The translations under genes and the position numbers were made by a program. This document shows positions 42,888 to 51,053 of a stretch of DNA of 52,654 nt, piece after piece. Each line of letters opens with the position of its first letter. The first letter of the stretch is position 1. The stretch is from JBCBKU01 sp038521345 (GTDB taxonomy: Bacteria; Pseudomonadota; Alphaproteobacteria; Rhodobacterales; Rhodobacteraceae). Location: NCBI GenBank assembly GCA_038521345.1, contig JBCBKU010000020.1:1-52654 (forward strand). Direction: 5' to 3'. The notes beneath the pieces were generated by a model. That model had not been told where the DNA came from, made no database searches, and saw nothing but the letters and a program-made list of their open reading frames with translations.

Positions 42888-43768
42888 CGTGTCCGTTCCT
42901 GCCATTTCAACATTGGACGGGTGATGGCCTTGACTGCGGCGGTCGAGGCGGTTCCGAGAAAGCCGATCACCAACATGCCCACGACGATGTCCTGGTAGTT
43001 GATGAGGCTGTAGGCATCCCACGTGAAGTATCCGATCCCGTACTGGCCAGAGATGATCTCTCCCGCGAGGAGCGAAAACCAGCTGACGCCCATCCCAATC
43101 GCCAAACCGGCCGCGATAGAGGGAAGCGCCGCCGGAATGACCACATGACGGAAGACCGCCCACCGAGACGCCCCGAGCGACTGAACCGCGCGGACAAGCA
43201 CCTCAGGGGTCTGCTCGACGCCGTGCAGCGTGTTGAGAACGATCGGAAAGAGCGCCCCAAGGAAGGTGATGTAGATGATCGAGCTCTCTTCTGTCGGCCA
43301 CATCAGGATCGCGAGAGGGATCCAAGCCACAGCGGGGATGGGGCGCACCACTTCGATATACGGCATGATGAAGGCGCGCGCGATGCGCGAGCGGCCCATG
43401 ATCAGCCCGACACCGATACCCAGAACCACCGCGAAGGAATAACTGATCAAGATACGGCGCATCGAGACGTAGATATGTGTCCAGAAGATCTCGGTCTGGA
43501 CATGCGCGATAAAGGCGCTGAACACCCGCAGAGGCGAGGGAACGTTCTCGAAGTTGATGTAGAAATCGAGGTTGATCGCGGTCACGAAGTGCCAGAGCAG
43601 CACGCCGATCATCAGCGAAAGGACCACGATGCCCGCACTGCTCAGGTGCTGGCGCGGGATTCTTGGAAAGCTGAAGGCCGGTATCGGATCGGATTCCGGC
43701 ACCGGCTTCGAGGATGGCTTTGTCTTGTCGACCGTTTCCGGCTTCTTGGATTCGAGTGCCGTTTCCAT
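42884..43768 (-). CDS. TauC/SsuC-like ABC transporter permease
   Basis: This 294-residue permease has a long hydrophilic N-terminus rich in K, P and E (1-40), six hydrophobic helices and the BPD-type EAA loop VRAVQSLGASRWAVFRHVVIPAALPS. It belongs to the nitrate/sulfonate/taurine class. The ATG at 43768 follows a GGGGG-type site; an in-frame start 19 codons earlier lies within a strong hairpin region. It is 72 bases after the binding-protein gene. Confidence 0.9.
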   Translation of the reverse strand: METALESKKPETVDKTKPSSKPVPESDPIPAFSFPRIPRQHLSSAGIVVLSLMIGVLLWHFVTAINLDFYINFENVPSPLRVFSAFIAHVQTEIFWTHIYVSMRRILISYSFAVVLGIGVGLIMGRSRIARAFIMPYIEVVRPIPAVAWIPLAILMWPTEESSIIYITFLGALFPIVLNTLHGVEQTPEVLVRAVQSLGASRWAVFRHVVIPAALPSIAAGLAIGMGVSWFSLLAGEIISGQYGIGYFTWDAYSLINYQDIVVGMLVIGFLGTASTAAVKAITRPMLKWQERTR

Positions 43769-43799
43769 GGTGCAACCCCCGCGGGACAGTGGCGTTTGA

Positions 43800-43821
43800 C
43801 CGGGGCCCTTGCGGGCCCCGG
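43800..43821 (-). promoter_or_regulatory. Hairpin between binding-protein and permease genes
   Basis: CCGGGGCCC and GGGCCCCGG form a perfect 9-bp stem. In the minus-strand RNA the loop is GCAA, a GNRA tetraloop. It lies 20 bases after the binding-protein stop. Such hairpins often stabilise the binding-protein message and lower permease expression. No U-run follows, so full termination is unlikely. Confidence 0.7.
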
Positions 43822-43840
43822 CCAACTCGGTCGAAGGGGA

Positions 43841-45211
43841 TCAGCCCTCGGTGACGAAGTCAGAGATCGCTTCGTCGAACGACACCAGCGTACCGCCATT
43901 GGCCGAGGCAAAGGATTCAGCTTCACCTTTTCTGAGGAAGGTCGCGTATTCATCGCCGGCCTTGACCCAGAAGGCGGTTTTACCAAAGAGCTTCAGCCCG
44001 GTCTCCACGTCGTACACATAGCTGGCGTTGACCAAGGCCGCCGTGGCCTGAATATCCGCCATGGCCTTCAGGAACTCTGGAAGCGAAGCGTAGGTGCTGA
44101 CGCCATCGCGTGAATGCCAGATTTCCATCGGCAGGCCCTTGTTGGCTTCCACCGGATCGACCATTGCCGCCTTGTCGGCATCGTAGTCGATACCGAGGTC
44201 CGCATAAGCGCTCCGGATGTAGTCCTCGGTGATCCAGGCGTCGAAATCCAAGGGCGGGATTGCCTTTTCCGTGACCAAGACGCCGTGATTGAACTTCAGG
44301 GCGTCAACCCATTCCGTCTTGATCGACGGCTCTAGCGTCAGGTGCCCGCCCTCGGAGAAGTAGAGATAGAGAACCTCTTTCTCGACGCCGGTCCAGCCTT
44401 CCATGAGCGTCACCGCTTCCATCGGATCAGAGCGGATCCATTCGCCGGCTTCCCAAACGGCCTTGATAAAGGCTTCGACAACCTCGGGGTATTCGACGGC
44501 AAAGTCTTCACGAACGACCACGCCGTGGAGGTAGGGCACGCCGGTTTCCGAGCCGTCGAAGATTTTGCGGCCCGTACCGCGGAATTCCATGATCTCGGAC
44601 CATGGGCAGAAATCACTGTGCGCGTCGATCTTGCCTGCCGCGATGTTGGCGGCGCCCACGGCGGGACTTTGGTTCTTAAGGACGTACTCGGAGGTGGGAA
44701 TGTTGTTGTCCTGCATGGCCTTGAGCAGCATGCCCCAAGCTGCCGACCCAACTGGCGTGGACACTTCTTTGCCCACAAGATCGGTGATCGAGTACAGGTC
44801 ACTTTCGACCGGGACCACGATGGCGTTGCCCGAGCCTTTGAGGTTGTATCCGGTGCCCGCCACATAGAGCGTACGCAGGCTTTCGGTTTCTTGGAACTTC
44901 GCGCCGTTGACGATCAGCGGATAGTCACCCATCACACCGAAGTTGAGCTTGTTGGCCAGCATTTGGTTGGTGATCGGCCCACCCGAGGAATAGTCCGCCC
45001 AGCTTACGTCGTACTCGGCGTCCGCGTACTTGCCTTCCGTCGGAAGGTATTTCTCGAGAAGGCCGAGTTCCTTCACCACAATCCCGGCAGTGTACGTGTC
45101 GGTACACATCGACTGGTGGCCGATGGCGATGCTGATCTTCTCAGCTGATGCCATTCCAGCCAGCGGCAGAAGTGCCGCTGTCAGGAATGCGCTCTTTGTT
45201 AGATGCTTCAT
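43841..45211 (-). CDS. Substrate-binding protein with a C-terminal NosL-like domain
   Basis: This 456-residue exported protein has a signal peptide (1-23) followed by a TauA/SsuA/NrtA-type binding domain to about 385. The last 65 residues (ASYVYDVETGLKLFGKTAFW through FASANGGTLVSFDEA) resemble the C-terminal half of NosL, a copper chaperone of nitrous oxide reductase. This fusion, together with SCO and PCu(A)C in the same operon, is unusual. It could tie ligand capture to copper delivery or be a structural remnant. It heads an operon of eight genes; the ligand is unknown. The ribosome site GGGGA is clear. Confidence 0.85.
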   Translation of the reverse strand: MKHLTKSAFLTAALLPLAGMASAEKISIAIGHQSMCTDTYTAGIVVKELGLLEKYLPTEGKYADAEYDVSWADYSSGGPITNQMLANKLNFGVMGDYPLIVNGAKFQETESLRTLYVAGTGYNLKGSGNAIVVPVESDLYSITDLVGKEVSTPVGSAAWGMLLKAMQDNNIPTSEYVLKNQSPAVGAANIAAGKIDAHSDFCPWSEIMEFRGTGRKIFDGSETGVPYLHGVVVREDFAVEYPEVVEAFIKAVWEAGEWIRSDPMEAVTLMEGWTGVEKEVLYLYFSEGGHLTLEPSIKTEWVDALKFNHGVLVTEKAIPPLDFDAWITEDYIRSAYADLGIDYDADKAAMVDPVEANKGLPMEIWHSRDGVSTYASLPEFLKAMADIQATAALVNASYVYDVETGLKLFGKTAFWVKAGDEYATFLRKGEAESFASANGGTLVSFDEAISDFVTEG

Positions 45212-45520
45212 GACAATCCCCTGTGGACAAGTGTTTCCTGTTCACAGTGTCGGCGCGAATTCTGCGGCTGCATAATCGCCGCTGCAGTTTATCGAAGCTT
45301 TTGTTGCGGGATTCTCGTTCTGCCCGAAATTGATGCGCAATTCGACGCAAATTGGGGGCAAAGGTGACACGAACTTCACCCTGTTTACGCCGAATCAATT
45401 AGGCAAAAAACCGTTTTAAAACAATGTAATATGTGGGATTCTTGTGCCGAAAACCTGCCTCCGAACACCATGGCTTCGGAGGGGGGATCAGTCTGTAGTT
45501 TCAACCGGGCACGAGGCCCG
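45212..45520. other. Intergenic control region before the binding-protein gene
   Basis: No gene was seen in these 309 bases. It holds two inverted repeats described separately and in findings, and AT-rich stretches around 45390-45425 that could hold a promoter. Downstream of the HEAT gene there is no clear terminator. Confidence 0.5.
45221..45247. promoter_or_regulatory. Inverted repeat in the leader of the binding-protein gene
   Basis: CTGTGGACA (45221-45229) and TGTTCACAG (45239-45247) are 9-base inverted arms with one mismatch and a 9-base spacer, starting 10 bases before the ATG. A further dyad CAATT-N7-AATTG lies at 45338-45354. Either could bind the operon's Crp/Fnr regulator. Confidence 0.45.
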
Positions 45521-46483
45521 TCAGTCGGTCAGTTTCCCCAGAGCCCAACGAACATTCTTGCGAACGTCAGGGTCGGAATCATCCACATACTTCTCGAGGA
45601 ACGGCGCCGTCTCCGGCACTGCCAACTCGCCGAGTGCAGCCGCGCATTCCTTGCGCAGGTTCGGCACAGGCAAATCCATCATTGGCGCAATTTCCATTGC
45701 GGCTTCGGTCGCTCCCAACTTTCCGAGCGACCGCACGGCCTTGAGCCGGACCTGCCAATACTCATCGTCCAGTACGACGCGAAGCGCTTCGACACACTGC
45801 GCCCCGCCGGTCTTGGCAAGCGTCTCGGCGGCCGCTTCACGGGCAAGCCATTCGGCATCAGCCAAGCCGTTGACCAGGGTGGTCTCGGCGTGTTCCGACT
45901 TTGAGAACCCGAGGGCGGACATCGCGGTGCGCCGGACCCTTACGTCGGTGTCCTTTGCCGCCTCTCTGAGGGCGGGCAGCGCCGTCTCGTCCTGCAACCA
46001 ACCGATGACGCCGACGGCCTGAATGCGAACATCAGGCGAAACATGTGCCAGCGCGGCAATGGCCGGTCCCATAGCCTCGGCACGGCGGAGTTCCTTAATA
46101 CCGGCGAGAAGGGCCGTCAGCTTTACTTCTTCAGTCGTCGAGAGGTGCGGAAGGATTGCATCTCCCGAGGACGGGTCCTTCAGTTCGGTAAGGCTGATCG
46201 CAGCGGCCTGAACAACCGCCTGGTCACTATCATCCAGCGCGCGGACCAGGGCAGCGGCCGTATCGGGTCCGTCAAAGTCGCTCAGCGCCTGAGCCGCCTG
46301 TTTGCGAACCGCCGCGTCTTCGTCGGTGATGGCCATTGAAATGAACGGGATTGCCGCCGGGTCGGCATTATCGGCGAGTTCAATGATGGCCATCATCCGG
46401 GCACCGGGCGAGGGGTCGTCCAGCCCTTCAGCAAGTTCGGCGATATCATCGAAATCTTCAAAGAGGTTCACGACCACGCTCAC
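45521..46483 (-). CDS. HEAT-repeat protein
   Basis: This 320-residue protein is built of about nine PBS-lyase/HEAT-like repeats of 31 residues with the pattern DxxxxVRxxAAxALG (for example DEDAAVRKQAAQAL and DTDVRVRRTAMSALG). It has no signal peptide. A GTG start at 46483 overlaps the ferredoxin stop as GTGA, indicating coupled translation. HEAT scaffolds usually hold protein partners, so it may assemble the AprA-like/ferredoxin pair. No catalytic residues are apparent. Confidence 0.88.
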   Translation of the reverse strand: MSVVVNLFEDFDDIAELAEGLDDPSPGARMMAIIELADNADPAAIPFISMAITDEDAAVRKQAAQALSDFDGPDTAAALVRALDDSDQAVVQAAAISLTELKDPSSGDAILPHLSTTEEVKLTALLAGIKELRRAEAMGPAIAALAHVSPDVRIQAVGVIGWLQDETALPALREAAKDTDVRVRRTAMSALGFSKSEHAETTLVNGLADAEWLAREAAAETLAKTGGAQCVEALRVVLDDEYWQVRLKAVRSLGKLGATEAAMEIAPMMDLPVPNLRKECAAALGELAVPETAPFLEKYVDDSDPDVRKNVRWALGKLTD

Positions 46484-46722
46484 TTCAGCAGATAGGGAAG
46501 GTTGACGGTGACGGCGTCCGTCGGGCAATCGGCCTCACAGGGCATGCAGTACCAGCATTCGTCGTACTTCATGTATGCCGTCTTCTTGCCGTCGTCCTTC
46601 TCGACGATCCGCAAGACATCCAGTGGACAAACATCAACGCAAACGGTGCAGCCCTTGTCGGCGATGCAGAGATCGTCGTTGACGACAACGGGGACGGTGG
46701 TGGCGGTCTGAGCTAAGGGCAT
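46480..46722 (-). CDS. AprB-like two-[4Fe-4S] ferredoxin
   Basis: This 80-residue ferredoxin has one unusual cluster motif, CIADKGCTVCVDVCP (C-x5-C-x2-C-x3-CP), and one regular motif, CWYCMPCEADCP. This arrangement matches the ferredoxin part of adenylylsulfate reductase beta subunits, but the long C-terminal tail of AprB is missing. It probably passes electrons to or from the flavoprotein encoded 6 bases upstream. It overlaps the HEAT gene by 4 bases. Confidence 0.87.
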   Translation of the reverse strand: MPLAQTATTVPVVVNDDLCIADKGCTVCVDVCPLDVLRIVEKDDGKKTAYMKYDECWYCMPCEADCPTDAVTVNLPYLLK

Positions 46723-46728
46723 CTCTCG

Positions 46729-48477
46729 TTACTCCGCAGCAACCGAAGACGAAGCACCGACGCGTTGCTTGTAGTACGCGTCCTTCTCGTCGTCGGCGAT
46801 CTCGACAATGTATGGCTTCACATCCTGCTTCTTGTGCGCGGGCTTGCCGTCTGCGCCCTTGGTCAGGATGGTGTGACAAAACCAGTTTTCGTCGTCGCGT
46901 TCGTATTCGACGCGGTTGTGATAAAGGCCCCAGCGGCTTTCGGTGCGGTACATGGATGCAGCGGCTGCCATTTCGGCACAGTCAAGGATGGTCGACGCTT
47001 CCAAGGCGCGCATCAATTCGTGTGCGTCACGGACATACATTCCGTGCTCCATGTCCTCGCGGACTTCTTCGAAGCGCTTCTGAGCAAGCTCCATTTTTGC
47101 CGTAACCTTAGGCGGTTGCAGGTAGTCGTTCACAAGCCGCCGGGTCTTGTACTCGATCTGGTTGGGCGGGATTCCGTCATCGCGCTTGGTGGGGGCCATG
47201 ACGCGGACGCGCTCGGCTTCGACTTCGGACTCGTCAAACGGCGCGTGGTCGACATCGGCGATGAAATCGACTGCGTCCAGTCCGGCGAAGGCGCCGTTTG
47301 TGAAGGCGCCCAGCATGTAGTTGTGCGGGACATTCGCCATGTCTCCGGCCGCGTACAGGCCGGGGATCGTCGTCCGTGCGTGTTCATCCACGAAGACGCC
47401 AGACGCAGAATGCCCAGAGCAAAAACCGATCTCCGAAATATGCATCTCGATCATCTGCTTGCGGTAGTCGGTGCCACGGCCTTCGTGGAAATGTCCGCGG
47501 GTCGGGCGTTCGACGATGTGCAGAACGCGCTCAATCTCGGCGATGGTCTCTTCGGCCAGGTGGTTCAGTTTCAGATAGACCGGCCCCTTGCCGCCTTGCA
47601 GTTCGTCAAAGAACTCCTGCATCATCTGTCCCGACCAATAGTCGCACTCGATGAACCGTTCCCCCGAAGCATTGGCCGTGTAGCCACCCATCGGCCCCGC
47701 GACATAGGCGCAGGCTGGACCGTTGTAGTCCTTGATAAGCGGGTTGATCTGATAGCATTCGAGATTCGCGAGGCCCGCGCCCGCGTGGTAGGCCATCGCG
47801 AACCCTTCACCCGAGTTCGAGGCATTCTCATACGTCCCGTAAAGATAGCCGGAACTTGGAAGCCCGAGTCGGCCGGCTGCCCCAAGCCCCATGATTACCG
47901 CCTTGGCGCGGACAACAAGAAACTCGGCGGACCGCGTGTTGACGCAGACAGCGCCCGCAACGCGGCCTGCGCCTGTGAGCAGCCGAGTTGCCATGAAGCG
48001 GTTGATAATATTGATCCGGGCCTTGCGAAGCTGGCGATACAGCGCCTTCTTCACCGTGTCGCCGTTTGGCATCGGAAGGACATAGGTGCCGATGTGATGC
48101 ACCTTCTTGACGTCGTATTCGCCGTTCTCGTCCTTCTGGAAGCGGATGCCGAAGCTGTCGAGTTCTTCGATGATGCCGTAGCATTCCTCGGCATATCGGT
48201 AGACCGCGGCCTGGTCGCAGATCCCGTCGTTCGCGATGGTGATCTCTTTGGTGTATTGCTCGGGTGTCGCATATCCGGGAATGACCGAGTTGTTCAGACC
48301 GTCCATACCCATCGAGATTGCGCCCGAGCGCTTCACGTTGGCCTTGTCCAACAGCACGACATTCGCGTCGGGGTTCTTGCGCTTGGCTTTGAGTGCGGCC
48401 ATCGGTCCGGCGGTGCCGCCGCCGATAATGAGGATGTCGCAGTCAATCTGCGTCAATCCATCGAGAATTTCGTCCAT
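46729..48477 (-). CDS. AprA-like FAD flavoprotein (fumarate reductase/adenylylsulfate reductase superfamily)
   Basis: This 582-residue flavoprotein has an N-terminal FAD site (DILIIGGGTAGPMAA, about 14-28; then LLDKANVKRSGAISMGMDGLNN), a middle capping region and the late FAD motif PGLYAAGDMANVPHN (about 365-380). The RSGAxxxGxxxxN pattern recalls adenylylsulfate reductase AprA, but the chain is shorter and AprB-type tail partners are absent. It is therefore a relative, not shown to be APS reductase. The partner ferredoxin and a HEAT protein follow directly. The substrate is probably a small sulfur or organic compound, unknown. No signal peptide: cytoplasmic. Confidence 0.85.
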   Translation of the reverse strand: MDEILDGLTQIDCDILIIGGGTAGPMAALKAKRKNPDANVVLLDKANVKRSGAISMGMDGLNNSVIPGYATPEQYTKEITIANDGICDQAAVYRYAEECYGIIEELDSFGIRFQKDENGEYDVKKVHHIGTYVLPMPNGDTVKKALYRQLRKARINIINRFMATRLLTGAGRVAGAVCVNTRSAEFLVVRAKAVIMGLGAAGRLGLPSSGYLYGTYENASNSGEGFAMAYHAGAGLANLECYQINPLIKDYNGPACAYVAGPMGGYTANASGERFIECDYWSGQMMQEFFDELQGGKGPVYLKLNHLAEETIAEIERVLHIVERPTRGHFHEGRGTDYRKQMIEMHISEIGFCSGHSASGVFVDEHARTTIPGLYAAGDMANVPHNYMLGAFTNGAFAGLDAVDFIADVDHAPFDESEVEAERVRVMAPTKRDDGIPPNQIEYKTRRLVNDYLQPPKVTAKMELAQKRFEEVREDMEHGMYVRDAHELMRALEASTILDCAEMAAAASMYRTESRWGLYHNRVEYERDDENWFCHTILTKGADGKPAHKKQDVKPYIVEIADDEKDAYYKQRVGASSSVAAE

Positions 48478-48540
48478 TTAATGCTCCCAGGTTCCCCGGC
48501 ATTCTGCGCTGCCGCGCAGCACGGGAACGTCAATTTATTG

Positions 48541-48861
48541 TCAAAGCCTGTCCGAAAGTTCGCGAAGATACGGAAAAGGGTAGATCGCTTTCTCGTGCCC
48601 GTCCGAGAAATGCACGTTTATGCCATTCCCGATCTGAGTGAGATTGGTGATCCGGATCCCCGGAAGTACCGCCACCTCTCCGTGGTCGAGTCGCTCACGG
48701 ATCGACCAGGCATCCTTGGCTTCCCGGCGTAGATACGCGGCGGAGAGCACTGTCTCCTCGCCGCTATCCCACTTCACATTCAGGTATTGGTCATCCCCGC
48801 TCGCAGCGACGCTGTCGATCATTTCTGGCTCCGTGTTGTTGACCCCAACCTGCAGAGCCAT
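48541..48861 (-). CDS. DUF971 protein
   Basis: This 106-residue protein has the DUF971 (gamma-butyrobetaine hydroxylase-like N-terminal) pattern: LNVKWDSGEETVLSAAYLRREA, then GNGINVHFSDGHEKAIYPFPYLREL. DUF971 proteins often accompany iron-sulfur carrier proteins, so it may assist the Fe-S partner downstream. The ATG at 48861 is preferred over a TTG six codons earlier. It is 63 bases before the AprA-like gene and divergent from fdxA. Confidence 0.8.
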   Translation of the reverse strand: MALQVGVNNTEPEMIDSVAASGDDQYLNVKWDSGEETVLSAAYLRREAKDAWSIRERLDHGEVAVLPGIRITNLTQIGNGINVHFSDGHEKAIYPFPYLRELSDRL

Positions 48862-48944
48862 CCGCGCGTTCAATAGCAATTAGTTGACGGACGACGCTGC
48901 TGCGGCGCGGCAATCTGCGCCAAACCCAAGAGGGAAGGGGCTCT

Positions 48945-49286
48945 ATGACTTTCGTCGTCACCGACAATTGCATTGCCTGCAAATACACCGACTGCGTCTC
49001 GGTCTGCCCTGTCGATTGCTTCTATGAGGGCGAGAACATGCTGGTGATCCACCCCGATGAGTGCATCGACTGCGGCGTTTGCGAGCCCGAATGTCCGGCA
49101 GACGCGATCCGCCCCGATACCGATGACGGCATGGACAAATGGGTGGATTTCAACCGCAAGTACTCTGAGCTTTGGCCAGTCATCGTCGAAGCCAAGGAGC
49201 CATTGCCCGGCGCCGCCGACATGGATGGGGTTGCGGGCAAACTGGACACCCAATTCACGGGCAAACCGGCAGCGGAGGTCGCCTAG
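48945..49286 (+). CDS. fdxA: Seven-iron ferredoxin FdxA
   Basis: This 113-residue ferredoxin has the Azotobacter FdI-type motifs CIACKYTDCVSVCPVDCF ([3Fe-4S]) and CIDCGVCEPECP ([4Fe-4S]) near the N-terminus and a C-terminal tail. GAAGGGGCTCT precedes the ATG. It is the natural redox partner of the ferredoxin-NADP reductase whose GTG start follows its stop directly. Confidence 0.94.
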   Translation: MTFVVTDNCIACKYTDCVSVCPVDCFYEGENMLVIHPDECIDCGVCEPECPADAIRPDTDDGMDKWVDFNRKYSELWPVIVEAKEPLPGAADMDGVAGKLDTQFTGKPAAEVA

Positions 49287-50075
49287 GTGAACGAGCAAAC
49301 AAAGGTCATGCCAGATGCCCAAACCGTCACGTCAGTGACCCATTGGACCGGCGAACTCTTCTCATTTCGCGTCTCACGACCGAAATCTCTGCGCTTCCGC
49401 TCTGGAGAGTTCGTTATGATCGGGCTCTTGAAGGACGACGGCAAACCGCTTCTGCGTGCTTACTCGATCGCGTCGCCTTCCTGGGACGATGAGCTGGAGT
49501 TCTATTCGATCAAAGTTCCCGATGGCCCGCTCACATCGCGATTGCAGAATATTGAGCCCGGGGATCAGATCATCCTCCGCCCGAAACCGGTTGGGACGCT
49601 CGTCCTTGATGCGCTGCTTCCGGGCTCGCGGTTGTGGATGATCTGCACGGGGACCGGTATCGCACCGTTTGCGTCACTCCTGCGCGACCCCGAGACGTGG
49701 GAAGCATATGACGAGGTCATCGTCGCGCATACGTGCCGGACCAATGCAGAGCTGGCCTACGGGGCGGAGATCGTGACGGACCTGCCGGAAGATCCGCTGA
49801 TCGGTGATTTGGTCGGCGACAAGCTTAACTATTACCCGACGACCACGCGCGAGCCCTCCGAGATCGAGGGAAGAATAAGCGATCATATTCGCGACGGTCG
49901 CGTCTTTGACGCCTTGGACATGCCAAGATGGTCGTCGTCCACCGACCGGGTTATGATCTGTGGCAATCTTGCATTGAACAAGGATATCATGGGTTTGTGC
50001 GAGGCACATGGCCTTGAGGAAGGCGCCAATTCCGACCCGAAGCATTTCGTGGTCGAAAAAGCCTTTATCGACTGA
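49287..50075 (+). CDS. fpr: Ferredoxin-NADP reductase
   Basis: This 262-residue flavoprotein has the FAD motif RAYSIASPSW (about 56-65), the NADP-binding segment MICTGTGIAPFASLLR (about 116-131) and the late FVVEKAFID end typical of the bacterial Fpr (subclass I) type. It exchanges electrons between NADP(H) and ferredoxin. The GTG start at 49287 directly abuts the fdxA stop; an ATG at 49308 is possible. It overlaps the opposing DsbA-family gene by 11 bases. Confidence 0.92.
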   Translation: MNEQTKVMPDAQTVTSVTHWTGELFSFRVSRPKSLRFRSGEFVMIGLLKDDGKPLLRAYSIASPSWDDELEFYSIKVPDGPLTSRLQNIEPGDQIILRPKPVGTLVLDALLPGSRLWMICTGTGIAPFASLLRDPETWEAYDEVIVAHTCRTNAELAYGAEIVTDLPEDPLIGDLVGDKLNYYPTTTREPSEIEGRISDHIRDGRVFDALDMPRWSSSTDRVMICGNLALNKDIMGLCEAHGLEEGANSDPKHFVVEKAFID

Positions 50076-50772
50076 ACCAAAGGTCCGCGAGGGCGTCGAT
50101 GTCCGTCGAGCCGACGACGACACTCTCAGACGTCACAAATGCCGGCGTGCCAACAATCTCGAGCGCGATCGCAACGTCGCGATTGTATGCGATTCGTTGC
50201 TTGACCGGATCGCTGTCCATCACCGGCGCAATCACCGAGAAATCGAGATTGAGGTCATTGGCAATTCGTCGAAAAGCGACTTCGTTCAACGGGCCTTTCA
50301 CATTCCAGAGTGCTGCATGTACGGCGCCGTAACTGATATCCCCGTAGACTTCGCGCGATGCCAAGGCAAAGGTTGCGGCCCGTTCGGAGCCCGGCGACAG
50401 AATGGGCAATTGCCGCATCTCGATGCGCAGGTCCGCGCGGTCCTTGGTCAATGCCACAAGCCCGGGATGCAACGCTTTGCAAGGGGCGCAACGGTAGTCG
50501 AAGAACTCGATCACGCGCAGGGGAGCGTCGGCGCTGCCGATACCGAGTCCGGTACGCTCGGTTAAGAGCTCGGGATAGGCGGAGAGCCGGGCCACCAAGG
50601 CAGCCTTGGCTTCGCGTTCGGACAGGATCTCCAGCGCTTCGAGGATGATCTCGGGGTTGTCGAGGATGGCGGCTTTGACGCGGTCCTCAAAAGACAACTC
50701 TTCGGCCATCGCAGGGCCAAATCCCCACAGGGCGGCCATGAACCAAACGGCTGATCGGGCGCGGACCATCAT
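50065..50772 (-). CDS. DsbA-family periplasmic thiol-disulfide protein
   Basis: This 235-residue exported protein has a signal peptide (1-22) and an N-terminal helical segment like ScsC/BdbD proteins. The DsbA thioredoxin fold has a CAPC motif in FFDYRCAPCKALHP and a cis-proline in GTPAFV. It forms or isomerises disulfides in the periplasm. The ATG at 50772 (MMVRARSAVWFMAAL) precedes a signal; a longer upstream frame is not conserved. Confidence 0.85.
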   Translation of the reverse strand: MMVRARSAVWFMAALWGFGPAMAEELSFEDRVKAAILDNPEIILEALEILSEREAKAALVARLSAYPELLTERTGLGIGSADAPLRVIEFFDYRCAPCKALHPGLVALTKDRADLRIEMRQLPILSPGSERAATFALASREVYGDISYGAVHAALWNVKGPLNEVAFRRIANDLNLDFSVIAPVMDSDPVKQRIAYNRDVAIALEIVGTPAFVTSESVVVGSTDIDALADLWFSR

Positions 50773-50994
50773 CCATCCATGGCGTACCCGCCGGGCTTGC
50801 TGATCAACCTCTTTTGCGCTGGCGCGGTCCAAAGTGGCCCCGCGGCCCAAAAAATGTTCCGAATTCAGCGCCAACGATACTTCAGTCATCGGAGAATGGG
50901 CCCGTACCGGGGCCAAGATGCGTGCCTTTGCGTCATCTGGAACCGTGTTCACACACACGCCCTCAGTGCGTGTAACTTTTGTGAAAGTGATCTT

Positions 50995-51012
50995 TCGTCA
51001 CAACGCGGTCAC
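50995..51012 (+). promoter_or_regulatory. Putative Pho box before the phosphodiesterase
   Basis: TCGTCAC-AACG-CGGTCAC consists of two 7-base direct repeats with a 4-base spacer, the layout of PhoB boxes (CTGTCAT-N4-CTGTCAT). It lies 42 bases before the start of the phosphoesterase gene, which suits induction by phosphate shortage. Confidence 0.55.
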
Positions 51013-51053
51013 TTGAGGCTGCAACGTCCCTCCCGAATCCTTTGGAGGGCACG

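Noticed and set aside
46480..48477. Call as true adenylylsulfate reductase AprAB
   Set aside because: The flavoprotein is shorter and the ferredoxin lacks the AprB tail; no sat or qmo gene is nearby. Kept as AprAB-like only.
46765..48732. 655-codon open frame on the plus strand
   Set aside because: It is antisense to the AprA-like gene, without ribosome site or recognisable domain.
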